NCBI GenBank assembly: GCA_022510785.1 | Contig: JAFLSV010000002.1 | Location: 62,001-126,000 of the forward strand | Length of the DNA stretch: 64,000 nt | Direction: 5' to 3' | Source: Desulfovibrionaceae bacterium | GTDB lineage: Bacteria; Desulfobacterota; Desulfovibrionia; Desulfovibrionales; Desulfovibrionaceae | Shown here: positions 42,601 through 49,221 of the stretch, piece by piece | Position numbering within the stretch: position 1 is the stretch's first letter | How the letters are laid out: every line of letters starts with the position of its first letter | The notes under the pieces: generated by a model | Told to the model about the DNA's origin: nothing | Database searches by the model: none | What the model saw: the letters and a program-made list of their open reading frames with translations, nothing else | Made by a program: the position numbers and the translations under genes

Positions 42601-43056
42601 ATGGAATGGGCATTCGGGGTTCTGGCGGCGGCCGTTGTGCTTGGCGGAGCCGTCAGCTGGTGGCGGGCCGCCACAGCCGGAAACCGGGCCGCCGGGCCGG
42701 ACGGCGGGCCTGAAACGCCGGCGGCCGCCTATGAGCTGGGCATGCGGCCCGGGGCGGACGGGCGATCCGTCATGTATACCCTGCACACATGCCGTCACTG
42801 TGTCCGGCTCAAGGAATTTCTGGATGCGCGCGCTATTCCCTGCCACCTTGTGTATGTGGACGACTTCAGGGGGGCAAAGCGCAGGGCCATGGTCGAAAAG
42901 GTGCGCTCTCTCAATCCCCGCGGTTCCTTTCCCACCCTGGTGCTGCCCGATGGCCGGGTACTGGTGGGCTTTCGCGAGCGGGCCGTCAGGGAGGCCTACG
43001 GCCTGCCCGAGTCCGACGACCCGGCCCTGCCCGGCGGCTCGCCCGGGGCCTTGTGA
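42601..43056 (+). CDS. Membrane-anchored glutaredoxin-like protein
   Basis: A 151-residue protein with an N-terminal hydrophobic helix (about 3-21), a short linker and a glutaredoxin/thioredoxin fold. VMYTLHTCRHCVRLKEFL contains the redox pair C64 and C67, and GSFPTLVLPDG supplies the cis-proline motif. The orientation (cytoplasmic or periplasmic) is not clear from sequence. AAGGAG lies six bases before the ATG. It is divergent from mnmH, and the 259-base gap between them holds the mnmH promoter. A role in thiol or selenium delivery is possible but unproven. Confidence 0.8.
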   Translation: MEWAFGVLAAAVVLGGAVSWWRAATAGNRAAGPDGGPETPAAAYELGMRPGADGRSVMYTLHTCRHCVRLKEFLDARAIPCHLVYVDDFRGAKRRAMVEKVRSLNPRGSFPTLVLPDGRVLVGFRERAVREAYGLPESDDPALPGGSPGAL

Positions 43057-43161
43057 GGCGCGGCCCGTCCGCTCCCATGCGCGGGGGCGCGGCCCCGCCC
43101 CGGAGCCGGCGTGGGCTCCGCTTGTTCATGGCCGTGAAGGAGGGGAGTGCCGGGCGATCCC

Positions 43162-44061
43162 TCAGAGAGTGTTGAAAAAGCCGGCCAGCATTTCCACCGC
43201 GTCGACCATGCCCGGAGCGGGGCGGGAAAAAAGACTTTCGTCCACGGTCAGCACATGGGCCCCGCGCACGGCCCGCAGGGTGCGGTAATGCTCCCGCGCG
43301 GCCGGCGGGGTGGGCGCGTTGTTCATGGAACCCCGCTGCACGATGTACACATCGGGATCGAGGCGGATCAGTTCCTCTTCGCTGAGCCGGGCCACGCGCT
43401 CCGGCACGCGCACCACATTATCTCCCCCGGCGGCCCTGATAATGGCGGAAGCCGTGGAGTTCGCGCCCGCCGCCAGCAGATTGGGCGAGCGTATTTCAAA
43501 AAAGACGCGGGGACGAACCGCGCCGGCCCGGCTCCGGGCCACAGTCTCCAGGCGCGATCTGAGCGACGCGATGAGCGCTCCGGCCCTGTCTTCCGCGCCG
43601 GTGAGCGAGCCCAGCGCTTCGATAATCCGGTACAGGTCGGGGAAGGATGTGCCCCGAAATACCGCCACGCAAAGCCCCAGCGCCCGCAGCTGTTCCACAT
43701 GGGCACTGGCTTCCCGGCGGCCTTCAAACTGCAGGATAAGATCGGGGCGAAGCGCGGCGATAAGCTCCAGATTGGGCCGCATATGGGTGCCGATGACGGG
43801 CAGATCGCCCAGCTCGGGCCGCGTATCGGCAGCGGTGCGGCCGGCCAGACATTCACCCATGCCCATGTCCAGCAGGATGTCGTTGAACGCGCCGTACAGG
43901 GCCACCACGCGCCGGGCCGGAGCTTCCAGTTCCACGCTCACGCCCGTGTCGTCAACGAGACCCACGGGTCTGGCCCGCGCCGCGTCAGGCGCCGGCGGGC
44001 ACAGGACAAAACTGAGGAAGAGGCAGCACCGGATGGCGCATAGTGCAAAAAGGCGTGTCAT
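43162..44061 (-). CDS. btuF: Corrinoid ABC transporter substrate-binding protein
   Basis: A 299-residue periplasmic binding protein with a signal peptide (MTRLFALCAIRCCLFLSFVLC). It has the helical-backbone fold typical of BtuF/FhuD proteins (VVALYGAFNDILLDMGMGE, PELGDLPVIGTHMRPNLELIAALRPDLIL). It is assigned to cobalamin or cobinamide uptake because its operon lies behind a cobalamin riboswitch. The ATG at 44059-44061 has GAGG six bases upstream. The first 25 codons overlap the end of the ATPase gene in another frame, an unusually long overlap. Confidence 0.85.
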   Translation of the reverse strand: MTRLFALCAIRCCLFLSFVLCPPAPDAARARPVGLVDDTGVSVELEAPARRVVALYGAFNDILLDMGMGECLAGRTAADTRPELGDLPVIGTHMRPNLELIAALRPDLILQFEGRREASAHVEQLRALGLCVAVFRGTSFPDLYRIIEALGSLTGAEDRAGALIASLRSRLETVARSRAGAVRPRVFFEIRSPNLLAAGANSTASAIIRAAGGDNVVRVPERVARLSEEELIRLDPDVYIVQRGSMNNAPTPPAAREHYRTLRAVRGAHVLTVDESLFSRPAPGMVDAVEMLAGFFNTL

Positions 44062-44785
44062 AGAGGGCCTCAAGATGGTCAGAGGTGATCTTCGCCGGGC
44101 AGACGTCAAACAGAATCCGTCCGTTGCGCAGGGCCAGCACGCGGTCGGCGTAGAGCACGGCGGCGTTGATGTCGTGCAGAACGGCCAGCACCGTGGCCCC
44201 GGCCCGGGTCAGGCTTTTCAGCAGGGTGAACAGCGCGGCCTGATGGGCCGGATCCAGGGCGTCTGCCGGTTCGTCCAGAAGCAGAATGTCCGCCTCCTGA
44301 GCCAGTGCCCGGGCCAGAAAGACACGTTGCCGTTCACCGCCGGACAGCTCGCCCAGGGGCCGCCGGGCCAGGGACAGGGCGGATACGGCTTTCAGCGCGT
44401 TCCTGGCGGCCTGGTAATCGGCATGGGTAAAAACGCCAAAGCGGGTCAGGCGCGCGTAGCGGCCCAGCAGCACGGCATCTTCGGCGGCCAGGCCCAGGGC
44501 TTCGGCTGTTCCGGGGCGCTGGGGCAGCACGGCCACCCGGCGGGCGCGTTCACGCGGGGTCAGCGTGTCAAGCGCCCGGCCGTTCAGCAGCGCCTGGCCG
44601 GCCGTGGGGCGCAGGACGCCGGCCAGACAGCGCAAAAGCGTGGTTTTGCCTTCGCCGTTGGGGCCGATGACGACGCTCAGCTCACCGGGCCGCAGACAGA
44701 GATCCACCGGGCCCAGAACCCGGCGTCCCCGGTATCCGGCATGCAGCCCCGCACAGGCAAGGTGGCCGGACATGCCCGGACTCAT
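43985..44785 (-). CDS. btuD: Corrinoid ABC transporter ATP-binding protein
   Basis: A 266-residue ABC ATPase of the FecCD/BtuD-associated group. Walker A is GPNGEGKTT (41-49), the signature is LSGGERQR, Walker B is ILLLDEP and the switch histidine is in VLHDINAA. It energises the permease encoded just upstream. The ATG at 44783-44785 overlaps the permease stop by 4 bases. Its last 77 bases overlap the binding-protein gene. Confidence 0.9.
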   Translation of the reverse strand: MSPGMSGHLACAGLHAGYRGRRVLGPVDLCLRPGELSVVIGPNGEGKTTLLRCLAGVLRPTAGQALLNGRALDTLTPRERARRVAVLPQRPGTAEALGLAAEDAVLLGRYARLTRFGVFTHADYQAARNALKAVSALSLARRPLGELSGGERQRVFLARALAQEADILLLDEPADALDPAHQAALFTLLKSLTRAGATVLAVLHDINAAVLYADRVLALRNGRILFDVCPAKITSDHLEALYDTPFCTMRHPVLPLPQFCPVPAGA

Positions 44786-45852
44786 GGCCGGGCTCCTGAA
44801 CGGGTTCCGGCGCACAGCACCAGGGCGAAAAAGGGCCCGCCCACCAGCGCGGTGATGACCCCCACCGGCAATTCCTGGCCGTAGGGCAGCACGCAGCGGG
44901 CCGCCACGTCGGCCCACAACAGAAAAACGCCGCCCACCAGCCAGGCGGCGGCAAGCAGGGGGCCGTGCCAGGGGCCCATGAGGCGGCGCAGAATATGGGG
45001 CGCCACCAGTCCCACAAAGCCGATAATGCCCGAAACGGCCACTCCGCCCGCGGTCAGGCAGCCCGCCCCGATCAGCGCCATGAGCCGGGCGCGGCGGACA
45101 TTCACTCCCAGGTGGGCGGCGTCCTCATCGCCCATGATGAGCACATCGAGCGTGCGCCAGTGAGGAACGAGCAGAACCAGGCCCAGCAGGGAGGGAATGA
45201 GGGCCAGGGGCAGCTCGTGCCAGCCGCGGCCCTGGAAACTGCCCATGATCCAGAACACAATGCCGGATACGGACTCTTCGTCCAGGGCCTTGAGCAGGGA
45301 CACCCCGGCCCCGAACATGGTGGAGACCGCCACCCCCGCCAGAATGAGCCGGTCGCGGCCGCCGCCCCGCCCCAGCGCCAGGCTCAGGCCCAGGGCCAGA
45401 AACGCGCCCATCATGGCCCCGTGGGCGGTGCTCCATTGTCCGGCAAGGGCCAGCGCGCTTTCGGAACACAGGGCCAGACCCGCGCCCAGGGCCGCGCCGG
45501 ACGAGACTCCCAGCAAAAAGGGCTCGGCCAGGGGATTATGCAGAACCCCCTGCATGGCCACACCCGCCACGGCCAGGCTTCCGCCCACCAGCAGTGCCAG
45601 GGCGGTGCGGGCCAGGCGGATGTCCGTAACCACCATGCGCGCGGCTTCCGCCGGCATGGCCGCCGTGTCGCCCCCCATGCCCAGCAGCGCGCGCAGCACA
45701 TCGCCCGCGTCCAGGGGGGCCGGGCCGAAGAGGCAGGCCAGGGGCACGGAGGACAGCCACAGGACGAAGAGCGCCGGCAAAACGGCCAGGCGCCTTCGGC
45801 TCGGCCGCTGCGGATGGGGTATGGGCGCGGGCAGGGGCGTGGGCTTGGACAT
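44782..45852 (-). CDS. btuC: Corrinoid ABC transporter permease
   Basis: A 356-residue FecCD/BtuC-type permease with about ten helices. Conserved parts are LVGGSLAVAGVAMQGVLHNPLAEPFLLGVSSGA, the central DVLIMGDEDAAHLGVNV coupling region, and GFVGLVAPHILR. It opens the operon; the ATG at 45850-45852 has GGAG five bases before it. A longer frame would begin inside the terminator T run and is rejected. Confidence 0.9.
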   Translation of the reverse strand: MSKPTPLPAPIPHPQRPSRRRLAVLPALFVLWLSSVPLACLFGPAPLDAGDVLRALLGMGGDTAAMPAEAARMVVTDIRLARTALALLVGGSLAVAGVAMQGVLHNPLAEPFLLGVSSGAALGAGLALCSESALALAGQWSTAHGAMMGAFLALGLSLALGRGGGRDRLILAGVAVSTMFGAGVSLLKALDEESVSGIVFWIMGSFQGRGWHELPLALIPSLLGLVLLVPHWRTLDVLIMGDEDAAHLGVNVRRARLMALIGAGCLTAGGVAVSGIIGFVGLVAPHILRRLMGPWHGPLLAAAWLVGGVFLLWADVAARCVLPYGQELPVGVITALVGGPFFALVLCAGTRSGARP

Positions 45853-45880
45853 GAGGGCTCCGGCAAGGCAAAAGGCGCGC

Positions 45881-45918
45881 AAAAAAAGCGCTCATCCCCG
45901 CAAGGGCGGGAAGAGCGC
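45881..45918 (-). terminator. Intrinsic terminator controlled by the cobalamin riboswitch
   Basis: In the minus-strand RNA, GCGCTC (5' arm, 45918-45913) and CCCGC pair with GCGGG and GAGCGC, then seven T follow (45887-45881). It lies between the riboswitch and btuC with only 28 bases left before the start codon, so termination would silence the transporter. Confidence 0.85.
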
Positions 45919-45947
45919 CGTATTTGGCCCGGATAGTCCACAACAGA

Positions 45948-45978
45948 GCGCCGCGGACAAAAACCCGTTGTCCGGCGC
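45948..45978 (-). promoter_or_regulatory. Hairpin between riboswitch and terminator
   Basis: GCGCCGGACA pairs with TGTCCGCGGCGC (two-base bulge) around a 9-base loop. It lies after the aptamer and before the terminator and may be part of the switching element. Confidence 0.45.
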
Positions 45979-45987
45979 GGAGAGGTT

Positions 45988-46158
45988 GCGGCAGGCAGGT
46001 CTTCCGGCTGCGCCCGTGCGTTTTCGCCTTCCCGGCTGAGAAGCCAGTGGCCTGGAAAACGACCGCTCCCGCCGCAGCGGGCAGCGCATGGGGCTCACGG
46101 CGGCGGGTCCGCTCCCGGTTCACACGGGATTCCCTTTTAAGCCATAAGGCGCCTCCAC
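45988..46158 (-). ncRNA. Cobalamin (AdoCbl-type) riboswitch
   Basis: The minus-strand RNA contains the class hallmarks in order: GGCGCCTTATGGC and AAAAGGGAATCCCGTGTGAA at the 5' end, a variable GC-rich arm, the B12-box-like GGCCACTGGC, and the 3' closing GGAAGACCTGCCTGC. With a promoter just upstream and a terminator just downstream it controls btuCDF by transcription attenuation in response to cobalamin. Ends are approximate. Confidence 0.93.
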
Positions 46159-46160
46159 CT

Positions 46161-46189
46161 TTTTTAGGCCCTTCACCCAAGGCTGTCAA
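46161..46189 (-). promoter_or_regulatory. Promoter of the riboswitch-btuCDF transcript
   Basis: Minus strand: TTGACA (46189-46184), 17 bases and TAAAAA (46166-46161). The predicted start is at the 5' end of the riboswitch. Confidence 0.7.
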
Positions 46190-46208
46190 GGGCTCTTTCC
46201 CGGCGAGC

Positions 46209-46229
46209 CATTCACCCTATCAATGAAAG
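46209..46229 (-). promoter_or_regulatory. Upstream motif CTTTC-N9-GTGAATG before the btu promoter
   Basis: Minus strand: CTTTC (46229-46225), nine bases, GTGAATG (46215-46209), one base, CTCGCCG, ending 19 bases before the TTGACA. Blocks and spacing equal those at the qrc promoter. A related GTGAAAG-T-CTC lies on the plus strand at 46286-46296, upstream of the divergent gene. Confidence 0.55.
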
Positions 46230-46339
46230 TTGGCTTCTTAATTTTTTGAAATGCAAGGAAAATTTTTTTTGAAATCATCAAAAAAGTGAAAGTCTCTTCC
46301 CGGCGAGGGATCTTCGTTCCGCTTCCGCTGAATCATGCC

Positions 46340-46368
46340 TTGCCTCGGCACGGCGGGCGGAGTATCAT
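46340..46368 (+). promoter_or_regulatory. Candidate promoter for the 530-residue protein gene
   Basis: TTGCCT (46340-46345), 17 bases and TATCAT (46363-46368, 5 of 6) on the plus strand, 37 bases before the ATG. Confidence 0.5.
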
Positions 46369-46405
46369 GAGCCGTTCTGCACCGTGCGCGATGGAGAGGC
46401 AAGGC

Positions 46406-47998
46406 ATGAAAAAAAATTTGTGGGCCGCGGGCGCCCTGACCGTGGTTCTTCTGGCGGCGGCCGGCGGCTGGCTGGTCATCCATGCTGTGGAAGCGAAAAC
46501 CGGGCGGGCCGTGCGTGATGTGCTGGCCGCCCTGTCCGTCTCGGCGGACAGGGTGGACTACAGCCTGCTGGACAACACCCTGAATCTCACCAACGTCACC
46601 TTTGCCTGGGAGAGGGGTGCCCTGCGCAGTTCAGGAAGGGTGGAGCACATCCGCGTGACGGGCTTTGACCGCGCCTGCCTGAAGGCTTCGGCCGGAGCGG
46701 AGCTGCCCCTGGTGGCGGACAGTCTGGTGGCCACCCATGTGGAAATAACGGACAGTTTTCAGAAGATGGTCAGCCGGGAAAGCATTGCCGAAATACGGCT
46801 GGAGGGCTGGTATCAGAATCTGGGGAAGCTGGCCGCCCTGTATCGGCAGGCGGGCCTGAGCGAGGACTTTTTTGCCGAAGCGTATCACTATCGCCTGGAA
46901 ATGCTGGCCTGCAAGGATTCCCATGTGGTCTTGACCAATCCCGGCCAGAACGATGCCATAACCATAAGCAGAGCCATGTACGGCCTGCTGGGGCCCGCCG
47001 GGTCGCGCAGCGCCGCGGCGGAGGACGGGCGCACCCTCTCCCTGTTCATCAACGATGCCCGCACGCGGCATCGGGACGGCGACAGTCATGCGGAGCGCGT
47101 CGAGGTGCATGATCTCCGCCTGCCGTCGCCGGCCGGCGCAAGCCGCCTGGCGGGGCTGATGGAGGAGCTTCAGGCGATCGGGGCCGCTGGAGACCCCGGC
47201 GATCCGCTGGAAGCTCTCCTGGACATCGGCGAAACCATGGCGGCCGAAATGGTCGAGGATTATTGGGGAAGCACGCCCTACAAGGAGATTGTCATGCGCG
47301 GCTTCAGCGTGGAGGCCAGAGACGGGCAGCTGCGTCTGGACGAAATGCGTCATCAGTTGTCCCTGGCCGATCCCCTGGTCTTCGGGCTGGAACTGAAGGG
47401 CCTGCATGGCTCATGGGATGCCATGTCCGAAGAATGGCGGCGGGCCGGCTCCGCCTTTCTGGCCGACGGGCCCCTGCTGGATGGCTCTCTTTCGCTGTCG
47501 CTGCGGTCGGAGCGGCGGCCCTCCAGCGTGGCGTGGAGCACGGGCGTGCGGGATCTGGGGCGGGCCAAAGGCAGCTTTTCACTGGAGCTGAGCGAGCTGA
47601 GCACGCTGGCTCTGTCCACGGACTGGCTTCTGGCGAATATCCATCTGAAAGACGCCGAGGCCGTCTATTCCGATCAGGGCCTTGCCGCGCTGGTTCTGGC
47701 GGTGTCCGCCCTGTATGGCAGAAATTCCGTGGAACAGGAGTGGAGCGACCTGAAGGCTTCGCTGCCCGCGCTGAGCGAAGACGCGGGAGAGATTGGCTCC
47801 ATGCTTGAAAAGGCGGCCGCCGCCATGCTGGAGCGGCCCGGCACCCTGCGCGTCCGGTGCCGGCCAGAGCGGCCTCTGCCCCTGGGGGGGCTTTTAATAA
47901 CGCTGCTGCTTCAACCTGAGAGTCTGAACCTGGACGTCACGGCCGAGCCCGGCGACAAAAGCCTGCTGGACTGGATTCCCTCCAGCCTCAGGCACTGA
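46406..47998 (+). CDS. Membrane-anchored protein of unknown function
   Basis: A 530-residue protein not recognised as a named family. After MKKN comes one hydrophobic helix (about 5-25), a likely uncleaved anchor, and the rest should be periplasmic. The segment after the helix (VSADRVDYSLLDNTLNLTNVTF) and repeated LxGSLSLSLRS-type beta stretches recall AsmA-like or translocation/assembly-type proteins, but the similarity is weak. AGAGG lies six bases before the ATG; in-frame ATGs at 46391 and 46286 are alternatives. It is a single-gene unit between the corrinoid operon (divergent) and gntR. Codon use is like its neighbours. Confidence 0.7.
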   Translation: MKKNLWAAGALTVVLLAAAGGWLVIHAVEAKTGRAVRDVLAALSVSADRVDYSLLDNTLNLTNVTFAWERGALRSSGRVEHIRVTGFDRACLKASAGAELPLVADSLVATHVEITDSFQKMVSRESIAEIRLEGWYQNLGKLAALYRQAGLSEDFFAEAYHYRLEMLACKDSHVVLTNPGQNDAITISRAMYGLLGPAGSRSAAAEDGRTLSLFINDARTRHRDGDSHAERVEVHDLRLPSPAGASRLAGLMEELQAIGAAGDPGDPLEALLDIGETMAAEMVEDYWGSTPYKEIVMRGFSVEARDGQLRLDEMRHQLSLADPLVFGLELKGLHGSWDAMSEEWRRAGSAFLADGPLLDGSLSLSLRSERRPSSVAWSTGVRDLGRAKGSFSLELSELSTLALSTDWLLANIHLKDAEAVYSDQGLAALVLAVSALYGRNSVEQEWSDLKASLPALSEDAGEIGSMLEKAAAAMLERPGTLRVRCRPERPLPLGGLLITLLLQPESLNLDVTAEPGDKSLLDWIPSSLRH

Positions 47999-48030
47999 CG
48001 GCGCGGCGGGCCCGGCCGCTCCGGGCTGTC

Positions 48031-48095
48031 AGAATGCCCGCGCGGACACGCCTCGGGCGCGGGCCGCGATTTTCGCGCGTGGTGGCGGGCATTCT
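48031..48095 (+). other. Long stem-loop after the 530-residue protein gene
   Basis: AGAATGCCCGC (48031-48041) and GCGGGCATTCT (48085-48095) are perfect 11-bp arms around 43 bases that can form an inner GC-rich hairpin. It lies 32 bases after the stop. No T run follows. It may be a 3'-end structure or a short structured RNA. The remaining gap to gntR is AT-rich. Confidence 0.45.
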
Positions 48096-48182
48096 CCGCG
48101 TATCCGCGTTTTGCTGCGGATCAAAAGAGCGTCAGCATTCGCGGCCAGCGAAAAAAACTTCGTTTTATTGTTAATAAAATAC

Positions 48183-48198
48183 TTGTCATGGGTGACAA
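48183..48198. promoter_or_regulatory. Small palindrome TTGTCA-TGGG-TGACAA
   Basis: Perfect 6-bp arms with a 4-base centre in AT-rich DNA about 100 bases upstream of the gntR operator. It shares the TGACA core of that operator, so it may be a second regulator site. Confidence 0.35.
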
Positions 48199-48296
48199 AA
48201 AATTCTTGTTTCAGGCTTTTTTCTGCCGCATTATCCATGAATTCAGGGAAAACAATGCTTTTTCATGTCAGTTTTCGGAAGAGCCGGTACAAAATG

Positions 48297-48336
48297 GAAT
48301 GACACAGCCTTGACAAAGCAGAGAATTGTGTCATTC
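48297..48336. promoter_or_regulatory. Probable GntR autoregulatory operator
   Basis: Perfect 10-bp arms GAATGACACA (48297-48306) and TGTGTCATTC (48327-48336), centres 30 bases apart (about three helix turns). They flank the -35 hexamer and cover the spacer and -10 of the gntR promoter. Confidence 0.7.
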
Positions 48337-48338
48337 TT
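48310..48338 (+). promoter_or_regulatory. gntR promoter
   Basis: TTGACA (48310-48315), 17 bases and ATTCTT (48333-48338) on the plus strand, embedded in the inverted repeat. The -10 is weak. Confidence 0.5.
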
Positions 48339-48366
48339 GCAAGATACCTTTGTTGAGAGTTTTTAT

Positions 48367-49092
48367 ATGTCTGCTGCCAAATTGACCTTCACTCCCCTGT
48401 ACGCCCAGATAAAAGCGTCCATTCTCAGCCGCATCGCGGCGGGCGAATGGACGCCGGGGGCTTTTTTGCCCAGCGAGTTTACCCTTGCGGAGGAATATGG
48501 CGTCAGTCAGGGAACCCTGCGCAAGGCGCTCAACGAGCTTACCCTCGAAAAGCGCCTGGTGCGTTTTCAGGGCAAGGGCACGGCTGTGGCGGTGCTTGAT
48601 GCGGACAGCGCCCTGTTTCCGTTTTTCATGCTCCATGACGCCCGTGATCACAGGGTGTACCCCTCATCCAGAACCCGCAGTATTGACCACGACACGGCCG
48701 GCGAAGGCGAGGCCGCGGCCCTGGGCATTCCGGCCGGCAGCGGGGTCATCCGCATCCACCGCATCCGCGTGCTGGATGACGAGCCCGTCATCCATGAGCA
48801 GGTGGTGCTGCCGGAACGGCTCTTTCCGCGCTTCAGCCTGGATCTCAACCGTCTGCCCAACACCTTGTACGAGTACTATCACCAGAAGTTCGGCATCCTT
48901 GTGGTGCGGGCCACGGAATGCCTGGAAGCCGTCAGCCCCGATGCGCTGGATCGGAAATATCTGGGGGTGGAGCCGTGCAAACCCTTGCTGGAAGTGCGCA
49001 GAACGGCCTTTGATACCAGCGGTTGCGCGGTGGAGTTCCGCCGCAGCCGCGTCAATACGCAAAGGCATCATTACCGCATCGAACTGCGCTGA
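48367..49092 (+). CDS. GntR-family transcriptional regulator (HutC/UTRA type)
   Basis: A 241-residue regulator with an N-terminal winged helix (PLYAQIKASILSRIAAGEWTPG, then EFTLAEEYGVSQGTLRKALNEL as the recognition helix-turn-helix, about 35-65). A C-terminal UTRA effector domain follows (GSGVIRIHRIRVLDDEPVIHEQ, ending VEFRRSRVNTQRHHYRIEL). Such proteins repress metabolic genes until a sugar phosphate, amine or similar ligand binds. The ATG at 48367 follows the operator-promoter. The longer frame starts inside the operator. It converges on the arylsulfotransferase-like gene; whether it controls that gene is not evident. Confidence 0.88.
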   Translation: MSAAKLTFTPLYAQIKASILSRIAAGEWTPGAFLPSEFTLAEEYGVSQGTLRKALNELTLEKRLVRFQGKGTAVAVLDADSALFPFFMLHDARDHRVYPSSRTRSIDHDTAGEGEAAALGIPAGSGVIRIHRIRVLDDEPVIHEQVVLPERLFPRFSLDLNRLPNTLYEYYHQKFGILVVRATECLEAVSPDALDRKYLGVEPCKPLLEVRRTAFDTSGCAVEFRRSRVNTQRHHYRIELR

Positions 49093-49131
49093 ACGGGGCT
49101 TTCCCCATGAGGCGCGCCTCTCACGTCACCG

Positions 49132-49169
49132 AGAGAGGGAGGAGCCTTGCGGGCCCCTCCCTCTCTTTT
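49132..49169. terminator. Intrinsic terminator between gntR and the arylsulfotransferase gene
   Basis: Perfect 11-bp arms AGAGAGGGAGG (49132-49142) and CCTCCCTCTCT (49156-49166) around 13 bases, followed by TTTT on the plus strand. It ends the gntR transcript. Confidence 0.85.
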
Positions 49170-49221
49170 CACTTTGGGGTGTCATGACGACGCCGGGCTG
49201 ACGTCGTGGTGATGCCGGGTC

